This document shows positions 1 through 7,020 of a stretch of 64,000 nt of DNA, in pieces (position 1 is the first letter of the stretch; every line of letters starts with the position of its first letter). The notes beneath the pieces are model-generated. The model saw nothing but the letters and a program-made list of their open reading frames with translations. It was not told where the DNA came from and searched no databases. The DNA is taken from assembly GCF_001687105.1 (NCBI RefSeq), contig NZ_CP014600.1, positions 158,529-222,528 on the forward strand, given 5' to 3'. The translations under genes and the position numbers were made by a program. Origin of the DNA: Salipiger sp. CCB-MM3 (GTDB lineage: Bacteria > Pseudomonadota > Alphaproteobacteria > Rhodobacterales > Rhodobacteraceae).

Positions 1-1498
1 CCGCCCCGAGCGATCCGCGGGGCGCGTTGGTCACCAGGTCGTCGAGCTTCGCTTCGATTTGGCCGAGCTCCTCGATCGCCGCTTCGCTCTTCGCGACGTC
101 GGCCGCCTCTGCAGCAAGCGCCTTCAGCTCGGGAACGGTGACGTGAAGCAGGAGGAAGGGTTCATCACCGTCATTAACCAGCGGCATCGAGTAGTCCGGA
201 TCAATGACAACAGAGACACCGGCATTCAGGCGCTTGAGGCCCGAGGGCAGTTCGCATTCAGCGTTGCCCGAAACCGCCGTGAGGATCGAAATCCCGTGGC
301 CGGTCCCGTTGACCATCAGCTTGCCGCCCTTTTCGACGCTCAGCATGTCCATTTCGCAGCTGCCGGTGTCGCGCAGACGCTCGATCTGCCCCCAAGGCAT
401 GTCACGCCGGCGGTGGCTGGACACCTCGACCCGCTTGCGTTCCTTGAGCTGCTCGACGATCTTTTTGACGTCTTGGCTATGGTCGCGGCTTGCCAGAAGC
501 AGTGCGTCCGCCGTGTCGACCACGATCACATCATCAAGACCAATCACCGCAACCAGACGGTCTTCGGAACGGATCAGCGAGTTGGAGGTCTCATGGGTGA
601 TAACGTCACCTTGGGTGACATTGCCGTCACCTGCCTTCTCGGAAATCGAATGCACAGAGTTCCAAGCGCCAACGTCGTCCCATTTGATCCCAGGCAGCGG
701 TGCCAGCGAAATGCGGTCGGACCGCTCAAAGATCAGACGTTCCGTCGGCTCGTTCGACGACCGGACGAAGGCCAGTTCCTCTAGGATCGACGCACCAAGC
801 TCGTCAAAATGCGCCTTGGCAACCGCCTCGGACACGGCCGCAAGCGTGCCTTGATCGTAGCGGGCGAATTCGCTGACCAGAAGATCGGCGCGCAGCATGG
901 AAATGCCAGAAGCCCAATACGACCCGCCCGCATCCAGCAGCGCTGTCGCGTCTTCGAGAGGCGGCTTTTCGATGAACTTCGAAACGTGGTGCAGGCCGGC
1001 ATAATTTCCGAAGGCACCGCCGTCGGTGATATAGCCGTAGCCGGTTTCCGGATAGCTGGGCTCAACGCCAAAGGTGATGATGCGGCCATTATCGGCGGCA
1101 TCTGCCATCGACATGATGATGCGGTTGATGTCGCCGGTGATGATGTGATCGGAGGGCAGCACCAGAAGCAGCGCATCCGGATCATTGCGCAGAGCAAAGA
1201 GCGCCGCGGCCAGAACCGCCGGGCCCGTGTTCCGACCGATCGGCTCGCCGACGATTGTCGCATCCATGCCAATGCTGCGCATCTGACGGGCCACGATGGC
1301 CGTCTGTTTGGCATTGGTCACGACGATCGGATCACCGAACCCATCGACTTGGTGGCGGAGCATCGTTTCTTGGAAAAACGTCTTGGAGCCAGTTCCGTTG
1401 ACGGACTGAAACTGCTTGGGCTGGTCGATACGGGACATCGGCCACAGGCGTGAGCCCATTCCCCCGCACAGGATCGTCGGAATGATACGATGAGTCAT
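1..1498 (-). CDS. algA: Mannose-1-phosphate guanylyltransferase, AlgA/ManC type (3' end outside window)
   Basis: Should make GDP-mannose from mannose-1-phosphate and GTP in the cytoplasm, the precursor that AlgD oxidises. The frame is open from the ATG at 1498 to the left edge (499 codons), so the C-terminus is missing; related bifunctional enzymes are about 480 residues. The nucleotidyltransferase signature LCGGMGSRLWPMSR lies at residues 10-23 with PKQF at 27-30, and VSKFIEKPP follows further on. The start is supported by GGAG six bases upstream, overlapping the alg44 stop. The C-terminal part looks like the AlgA cupin (MPWGQIE ... VSGNAE) but lacks the His-rich metal motif expected for phosphomannose isomerase, so that activity is probably absent. 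Last visible gene of the algD-alg8-alg44 operon. Confidence 0.9.
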   Translation of the reverse strand, partial: MTHRIIPTILCGGMGSRLWPMSRIDQPKQFQSVNGTGSKTFFQETMLRHQVDGFGDPIVVTNAKQTAIVARQMRSIGMDATIVGEPIGRNTGPAVLAAALFALRNDPDALLLVLPSDHIITGDINRIIMSMADAADNGRIITFGVEPSYPETGYGYITDGGAFGNYAGLHHVSKFIEKPPLEDATALLDAGGSYWASGISMLRADLLVSEFARYDQGTLAAVSEAVAKAHFDELGASILEELAFVRSSNEPTERLIFERSDRISLAPLPGIKWDDVGAWNSVHSISEKAGDGNVTQGDVITHETSNSLIRSEDRLVAVIGLDDVIVVDTADALLLASRDHSQDVKKIVEQLKERKRVEVSSHRRRDMPWGQIERLRDTGSCEMDMLSVEKGGKLMVNGTGHGISILTAVSGNAECELPSGLKRLNAGVSVVIDPDYSMPLVNDGDEPFLLLHVTVPELKALAAEAADVAKSEAAIEELGQIEAKLDDLVTNAPRGSLGA

Positions 1499-1501
1499 TT
1501 G

Positions 1502-2629
1502 TTACTCCACGCTTGAAATCTTGGTTGCGACTGCGCCACGGATCTCGGCGAGATCGTTGGCGAACGGGTAATCGTGTTCGATGGTCAGACGGGCCAGCTG
1601 TCCGGCGCGGTCTTGGTCGAGGCTGCCCTCGGGAATGAGATCGACGAACATCGGGCGACCGGAGGTGTCTGCCGCCGCGGCCGACAAGGAGGCCTCGTCC
1701 GCATGAGTGGTGACCGACGAGCCATCTGCAAAGCGGGCCTTGATGCCGCGCGCTTCGGCGAGTGTGTAAAGCTGGTCGGGCTCGACGCGCACCTTGAGGA
1801 TCAAAGGCGCATCCGCCGGGGAAATCTGAAGGACGGGTTGACCGGCCTGCACCGTTGCGCCGAGTTCCGGACCGGCAGAGACAGCGGTGCAGTCATCGCA
1901 AGGCATCGCGACAGAAAGCGTCTCGCCAGAGGTTGCGCGGATCGAAAAGGCGACCTCGCCCATCGCGGCTTCGGTATCGAGATAATCAATCTGGCCAGCA
2001 TCAATCGCCGTCAGCGCGCGGCCCGCCGTTTCGACCCGCGCCGGGGCGGTGATATGATCGACAAGGAAGCGATCGTGCACCAGCCATGCCGCCCCACCGA
2101 CCAGCGCAACGGTCGCCGCAGTGACCAGCAGGCCGTTTGCAATGGTCCGGAACACGCTGCCGCCGCTGCTGTTGGCCTGCTTGCCCCCCTTCCCCGCTTT
2201 CGGCGGCTGAAGAGCGACCCCCAGAACACGCCCCATCGAGATCACGTCGCCCGCGATGTAGGAGTTCAGCACGTGCCGCAGCTGCGGCAGATGGGGCCCG
2301 GTCGGATCGGTAAACGTCACCTCGATCTCACCGTTGCCCGGCGCGATATCCGTGATGCGCCCTTCGACCGCGATGGCCAACTGGAAAGCTTCGAAGGGAA
2401 ACGAGAGGCGCAGCAGCCGTTCGTGACCCACAAGGTTCGGATCCGCCAGTCCGCTCAGCTTGACCCCGGCCAGCGAGACGCCTTCACCTTGGTACTGCCG
2501 TCCATCGATCTCTGCCGTGAAGGGAAGCTCCATCATCGGATGATCCCCGGGCAGGCTCGTTGCTGGCATATCCTTCGGGCGACCGGTGCCCCCGTCGATA
2601 TGGTTGGCTTCTGCGTGTGTTATGGACAT
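1502..2629 (-). CDS. alg44: Alginate polymerisation/export protein Alg44-like (PilZ plus membrane-fusion type)
   Basis: Inner-membrane partner of the Alg8 polymerase that bridges towards the periplasm. 375 residues: a PilZ-like cytoplasmic part (about 30-135), one membrane segment (about 160-185, LLVTAATVALVGGAAWLV) and a periplasmic HlyD-like beta-rich part (about 195-370) containing a Cys pair (MPCDDC). Starts at ATG 2629 behind AGGGAG. The order algD-alg8-alg44 is the conserved one in Pseudomonas alginate operons. The PilZ part keeps an SxxG element (GVSLAG), but the Arg-x3-Arg that binds c-di-GMP is not visible and the usual Asp before SxxG is Gly. Assignment rests on topology and neighbours more than on strong identity. 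Confidence 0.8.
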   Translation of the reverse strand: MSITHAEANHIDGGTGRPKDMPATSLPGDHPMMELPFTAEIDGRQYQGEGVSLAGVKLSGLADPNLVGHERLLRLSFPFEAFQLAIAVEGRITDIAPGNGEIEVTFTDPTGPHLPQLRHVLNSYIAGDVISMGRVLGVALQPPKAGKGGKQANSSGGSVFRTIANGLLVTAATVALVGGAAWLVHDRFLVDHITAPARVETAGRALTAIDAGQIDYLDTEAAMGEVAFSIRATSGETLSVAMPCDDCTAVSAGPELGATVQAGQPVLQISPADAPLILKVRVEPDQLYTLAEARGIKARFADGSSVTTHADEASLSAAAADTSGRPMFVDLIPEGSLDQDRAGQLARLTIEHDYPFANDLAEIRGAVATKISSVE

Positions 2630-2685
2630 GGTGGGTTCTCCCTTTGCGGGCTACGACAATTGGATTTCTGAGATTTATGGGGCGC

Positions 2686-4173
2686 TCAGCGTATGACGCC
2701 GGAGAGGTACAGGGTGGCGAGGGCGAGCCAGCCCAGAGCCAGAGAGTGAACGAAGGTCGAAGAGTGGACCCTGATCCGCTGTCCGAGGGGAAGACGGGCC
2801 GCTTTCGCCGCGGCGCCTCCCGGCTGGCGGGTCCATTTCTGGCGGTCGAGCCTGAACAAGATGTAGCTCTTGACGGTCGCTCCGAAGACTTGGCTGAACC
2901 AGAGCAGGAAGGGATAGGTGATGGGGAACCCGGGTTCGCGGACCAGCGAGAGGATCCAGCAGAACACGTAGCGGGTGAACAAGACCCAAGCGATGTAAGC
3001 GGGCAGGACCATCACGTCGACAAAGAGCGTTCCCCAGATCACGGAGAGCGGTCCCGCGATCGTCGTCCAGATGCCCAAGCGCTGATCCAGAAGCGCCCAT
3101 TTCGTGTAGTACCCGATGGTCGAGGTGCTCAGAGCCAAGGCCCGGCCATTCGTCCGCAGCATATTTCCGAACCAGCGCACCATCAGGGTTATCGCGCTAT
3201 CCATAAAGCCGGGCTTGGGCTGGCTTTCCATCGAGACCGAGGCGACATCCGGCAGGTAGCGCATCAGATATCCGTTCGAGAGCAGCCAGAACCACGTGGA
3301 TTTGTCATCACCGGTCAGGAACTTAACTGTGCCAAGGCGCCAATGCTCGATGCTGTCCGACTGCACTTGGGCGATGAAGCCGGGATCGGTCAGCAGATCG
3401 GCGCGGAACACCGACATACGCCCGGTCAAGGTCAGCACCCGCCCCGAAAGACCCTGAGACGACATCATCATCTGCCGTTGCGAGAAGCGGAGATTGTACC
3501 AGTCGCGGAAGAGGCCAGGCTCCGGCGTCTCTGCGATCTCGTCGGTCGTCAGGGCACCGACACGGGGATCGGTGAAGAACGGGGCCGAGGTTTCGACGAT
3601 ATCGACCGGAACACAAGTGTCACCATCTGCCACCACCACGATGTCGTGACGGGTCGGGCTCATCCGGGAGATAAGACGATAGGAGCGCGCGAGAGCATCG
3701 CGTTTGCCGGTCCCCGGGATCCGGTCGAGGTGCAGTTGGACGCGCGACAGATCGACGTCCTGCGGCATCAGATCCCAGATCTTCCTGATCAGGGTCTCAT
3801 CGGCCAGATCGACAATCGAAACCACGATCGTTGCGCCACCTCGCGACGCAGCCGCCGCCCGGAAGATTGATCTGTAGACGCGTGCCGTCACATCTGCTTC
3901 GATCTTGAAGGACGTCACCAGAAAATAGGCATGCGCCGGTGCCGGCAGCGCGGCGTAGTTTCGCTCCGCCCGCGCCCGGAGGCGCGGGAAGGCGTAGTTC
4001 AGATAGATCGCTGCGCGAGTGAAATTCACCGCCGCCCAGCTGTAGCGCCAAATGCCGATCAGACCGACCACCACGAGGCCTTTTGAAACGGAACTGATAT
4101 CGGCACTAAGCACAAGAAGGCTCAACCAAACCAAAACCGCGAGGTAGGTTAAATGCGCAGCGATCCGGGCCAT
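2686..4173 (-). CDS. alg8: Mannuronan synthase Alg8 (GT2 glycosyltransferase)
   Basis: Processive inner-membrane GT2 enzyme that polymerises GDP-mannuronate. From ATG 4173 the protein has 495 residues, like Pseudomonas Alg8. N-terminal membrane segments (about 8-48) precede the catalytic domain: GTGKRD at 154-159, DGDT at 183-186, TGRMSVFRA at 250-258, GDDKS at 288-292 and RWFGNMLR, followed by C-terminal membrane helices. HWRLG and FRLDRQKWTRQ also match the family. A longer frame could start at 4203, but 4173 is preferred because it lies two bases after the algD stop and matches the length and N-terminus of known Alg8. Confidence 0.93.
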   Translation of the reverse strand: MARIAAHLTYLAVLVWLSLLVLSADISSVSKGLVVVGLIGIWRYSWAAVNFTRAAIYLNYAFPRLRARAERNYAALPAPAHAYFLVTSFKIEADVTARVYRSIFRAAAASRGGATIVVSIVDLADETLIRKIWDLMPQDVDLSRVQLHLDRIPGTGKRDALARSYRLISRMSPTRHDIVVVADGDTCVPVDIVETSAPFFTDPRVGALTTDEIAETPEPGLFRDWYNLRFSQRQMMMSSQGLSGRVLTLTGRMSVFRADLLTDPGFIAQVQSDSIEHWRLGTVKFLTGDDKSTWFWLLSNGYLMRYLPDVASVSMESQPKPGFMDSAITLMVRWFGNMLRTNGRALALSTSTIGYYTKWALLDQRLGIWTTIAGPLSVIWGTLFVDVMVLPAYIAWVLFTRYVFCWILSLVREPGFPITYPFLLWFSQVFGATVKSYILFRLDRQKWTRQPGGAAAKAARLPLGQRIRVHSSTFVHSLALGWLALATLYLSGVIR

Positions 4174-4174
4174 C

Positions 4175-5494
4175 TTACCAGCAGATCCCCTCGTAGGTGC
4201 CATTGGACCGGGCCTTGGCCGAGATCCGGGTCAGATCGACCATCGGACGCGTTCCCATCGCCGTTTCCAGAGGGACAATCGTTTCGGCATATTTGTTGCC
4301 GACAAGGATGATATCGCTGCTCGCGATCAGATCATCGATGCTGCCGACCATCTTGTCTTTCAGGTCCAGACCGTAGTCATTGCCGCGGCCGGCTGCCGAG
4401 TGATTGTTCTGATAGGCTTCGTTGACGAACGGGTCGTAGACCGCGATCTCTTTGCCCTCTCCCAGAAGCTTGGACGCCAGCGTGGCCAGCGGGCTTTCGC
4501 GAAGGTCGTCGGTACCCGGCTTGAAGCTGATCCCGACCATGCCGACCTTTTTGGCCCCGCTTTTCTCGATCATCTGCTCGGCGCGTTTGATCTGAGCCTC
4601 GTTCGCCTCCAGAACGGCGTCGAGGATCGGCGTTTCGAGCCCTTTGGCATCGCCCAGTGCACGCAGCGCACGGACGTCCTTCGGCAGGCAGGAGCCGCCA
4701 AAAGCAAAGCCGGGGCGCATGAAATAGGGGCTCATCGCAGCTTTGTTGTCGGAGCACAGGATTTTCATCACCAATTGCCCGTCGATATCGTTCGCTTTTG
4801 CGATATTCCCGATTTCGTTGGCGTAAGAGACTTTCACGGCACGCCAGGAATTCGAGGTGTATTTCACCATCTCAGCGGTGCGCAGATCGACAGAATTGAT
4901 CGACCCTTTGATATCCTTGTTCAGGGCGGTCAGGAATGCACCCGTCACCTTGTCCAGAGATCCAAAGACGATCAGTCCGGGCTCTTTGTGATCTTCAATC
5001 GCGGTGGACTCACGCAGGAATTCTGGGTAGTAGCCGACACCGAAATCCACACCCGCCTTCATTCCTGATGCCGCCTCGAGGGTCGGAATGCAGGTGCCCT
5101 CCATCGAGCCCGGCACGATAGTCGAACGCATGATGACCGAGTACCATGTGTCTTGCGCTTTGATCGCTTCGCCCAGCTGGCTGCAGGCCGCTTTCACATA
5201 GTCCAGACCGACCGAACCATCGGAAGCCGACGGGGTTCCGACGCAAACGAAGCACGCTTCGGTCTTTGCGACAGCTTCGGCGATGGAGGTCGTGGCGACG
5301 AGTTTGCCAGCGGCCGCGACCTCGGCGATCAGTTCCGGCAGGCCCTCTTCAACGATCGGCGACATGCCGGCATTGATGGCGTCAACCTTGCCCGGATCGA
5401 CGTCGACGGCGACAACATTGTGGCCGTCGCGTGCTAGACACGCGGCCGAGACTGCCCCGACATACCCAATTCCGATTACTGCGATGTTTGCCAT
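4175..5494 (-). CDS. algD: GDP-mannose 6-dehydrogenase
   Basis: Oxidises GDP-mannose to GDP-mannuronate with 2 NAD+, the committed step of alginate synthesis. 439 residues, the usual length. N-terminal Rossmann domain begins IAVIGIGYVGAV; the catalytic Cys is C269 in GFAFGGSCLPKD; the C-terminal UDP/GDP-binding domain contains VGMVGISFKPGTDDLRESP. ATG at 5494 has AAAGGA upstream. First gene of the operon algD-alg8-alg44-algA, with only one base between its stop and the alg8 start. A 388-base leader with a perfect inverted repeat lies upstream. Generic UDP-sugar dehydrogenases are the alternative, but the alg8/alg44 context makes AlgD the likely identity. Confidence 0.94.
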   Translation of the reverse strand: MANIAVIGIGYVGAVSAACLARDGHNVVAVDVDPGKVDAINAGMSPIVEEGLPELIAEVAAAGKLVATTSIAEAVAKTEACFVCVGTPSASDGSVGLDYVKAACSQLGEAIKAQDTWYSVIMRSTIVPGSMEGTCIPTLEAASGMKAGVDFGVGYYPEFLRESTAIEDHKEPGLIVFGSLDKVTGAFLTALNKDIKGSINSVDLRTAEMVKYTSNSWRAVKVSYANEIGNIAKANDIDGQLVMKILCSDNKAAMSPYFMRPGFAFGGSCLPKDVRALRALGDAKGLETPILDAVLEANEAQIKRAEQMIEKSGAKKVGMVGISFKPGTDDLRESPLATLASKLLGEGKEIAVYDPFVNEAYQNNHSAAGRGNDYGLDLKDKMVGSIDDLIASSDIILVGNKYAETIVPLETAMGTRPMVDLTRISAKARSNGTYEGICW

Positions 5495-5825
5495 TCGGCA
5501 TTCCTTTCAGGGTTTGTGCAGGTCCGAATCGGCCGCGTCTTCTGGCTCTTCGAACACTGTTCCATCACGCTTTGGCGCCCCGAGAAGGTCAGCGGCATTT
5601 CGCCACACGCCTTCACGTTACAAGACCCAACTTATAATTGCTGCAGGTGCGAAACAGTCGGGATAACCCCTTTCGGTGTCAGGATTCTGCTGAATTTGCG
5701 TAGTGAAAAACCCCACAAATCTTCTATTTTCCTGACAGTTACACCTCCTCTTGTCAGGAAAAACCCTAGGCGGGAACTATCCCAGATCTCGCGCGTTAGT
5801 GTGATTTCTTCTGTCTTTCGGGCAC
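5495..5825. other. Leader/promoter region of the algD operon
   Basis: No gene seen. The stretch is lower in GC than its surroundings and lies between the terminator of the upstream LuxR-type gene and algD, so the algD promoter should be here. The one clear element is the inverted repeat at 5727-5762, about 230 bases upstream of the algD start. Confidence 0.5.
5727..5762. promoter_or_regulatory. Inverted repeat upstream of algD, candidate operator
   Basis: Arms TTTTCCTGACA (5727-5737) and TGTCAGGAAAA (5752-5762) are perfect complements separated by 14 bases. No U-run suited to a terminator follows on the minus strand, and the spacing (25 bases centre to centre of the arms) could suit a dimeric regulator. 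The neighbouring LuxR-type protein is an obvious candidate to bind it. Confidence 0.45.
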
Positions 5826-5850
5826 AAAAAAAGGCGCCGATGGCGCCTCC
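5826..5850 (-). terminator. Rho-independent terminator of the LuxR-type gene
   Basis: On the minus strand the stem AGGCGCC / GGCGCCT (5832-5848, loop ATC) is followed directly by a run of seven or more T. It lies about 30 bases after the stop of the regulator gene at 5883. Confidence 0.85.
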
Positions 5851-5882
5851 CCGAAGTTTACGATTTTTGTTGACTTATAGCT

Positions 5883-6596
5883 CTACTGCTGGATCACCCA
5901 ACCTGACTGAAGCGCGTAGCCCACGATATCTTTTCGCGTGCGCAAGCCAAGTTTCGAAGCGCCCCTGGCCTTGTAGGTCTCCACGGTCTTGGAAGACAGG
6001 TCCAGTTCGTGACCAATTTCCTTCATACTCTTGCCGAAGGCGACGGCGCGCAGCACAAACGCTTCTCTTTCGGTGAGCTCTGCCTCCAGCGGGATTTTTC
6101 GGACGCGGTCGATGAGGGTCTGTTCCTCGGTGGCTCCATGAGACGCATGGAGGAGCGCTTCCGCGAACCCTTGTTCGACGTGCACCAACCCATGGCGCAC
6201 CGAGGCAACCGCGATCTTGACCACTTGCAGGTCGACCTGCTTCGACACGACGCCGCTAAAGCCCAGCGTCAGCAAAGACCGCACCATGTCTTGGTCATTC
6301 ACATCGGTCGCGCTGCAATAGGCGATGTATCTTGGTTTTTTTGATAACCCCGCGTCAATTATCTCGAGCGCGGCTTCGAGTTGATCGCCGAACTGGCACG
6401 GATCAATAATAATGAGGTCCGTTTCAGGTGCGATGTCCGCCGCAACGAGATCAGCCAGCATAGACTGGCCTGTAGAAACTGTAAGCGCCTTCGCGGCGAC
6501 GCTGCCGTCTTCTTGTAACAACATTGAGACCCCGGCAACCAATACCGGGTTTGTGTCCATAATGAGCACATTATGGACCGCACTATATCCGTTCAT
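5883..6596 (-). CDS. LuxR/NarL-type response regulator
   Basis: DNA-binding transcription factor of 237 residues. An N-terminal receiver-like domain (about 8-135) starts VLIMDTNPVLVAGV, has a central IIIDP Asp and a VSK Lys, so phosphorylation is plausible, although the acidic cluster is reduced to MDTN. The C-terminal HTH (about 175-237) reads LTEREAFVLRAV ... MKEIGHELDLSSKTVETYK, a clear LuxR/NarL motif. ATG 6596 is chosen; a TTG at 6617 would add seven residues. No sensor kinase is visible nearby. It lies between the RTX beta-helix gene and the algD operon in the same direction and has its own terminator, so control of exopolysaccharide genes is a reasonable inference only. Confidence 0.85.
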   Translation of the reverse strand: MNGYSAVHNVLIMDTNPVLVAGVSMLLQEDGSVAAKALTVSTGQSMLADLVAADIAPETDLIIIDPCQFGDQLEAALEIIDAGLSKKPRYIAYCSATDVNDQDMVRSLLTLGFSGVVSKQVDLQVVKIAVASVRHGLVHVEQGFAEALLHASHGATEEQTLIDRVRKIPLEAELTEREAFVLRAVAFGKSMKEIGHELDLSSKTVETYKARGASKLGLRTRKDIVGYALQSGWVIQQ

Positions 6597-6984
6597 GTAC
6601 AGAGTAACCTCTAACAAAAGGTGAAAATCGGTCAGAAATCGTCAAAAACTTGTCGTATACCGCAGGAGGCACGATCTGATCTCGCAGGTGCAGAAATCAA
6701 GCAACGAATTCAAGAAACCGCATCACACAAGTGTTAAACGAAGGTTAAAGCACCGAACTTGCTAAAAACTCTTCCTATGGTTGTTTTTCGATTATTTCGG
6801 AAATCATGGGCAGACGGTGGGCACACCCCCCAATTTTGCCTTTTATTTGCTCATTTCACACCCTCTTCGGGGACAGCCCCCCCCGCGTCACGGATGATTT
6901 TCGCTCTCCAAGTGGCACGCCCCACACAGCAGGACACCACAACGGTCAGCGCCGAAAGAAGCACAGGTCTTCCGGCACCGAGGT
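6597..6984. other. Intergenic region upstream of the LuxR-type gene
   Basis: No convincing gene on either strand. Relatively AT-rich near 6600-6850, consistent with the promoter of the regulator at 5883-6596. A short direct repeat, GTTAAA spaced by five bases, is present near 6732-6748 but is weak. Confidence 0.4.
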
Positions 6985-7014
6985 CAGGCGTACAGCAGAG
7001 CCGCTGTACGCCTG
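6985..7014 (-). terminator. Hairpin downstream of the RTX protein gene
   Basis: Perfect 12-base arms CAGGCGTACAGC (6985-6996) and GCTGTACGCCTG (7003-7014) with a six-base loop, seven bases after the stop codon at 7021. There is no strong T-run, so it may stabilise the mRNA end rather than terminate by itself. Confidence 0.6.
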
Positions 7015-7020
7015 AGCCTG

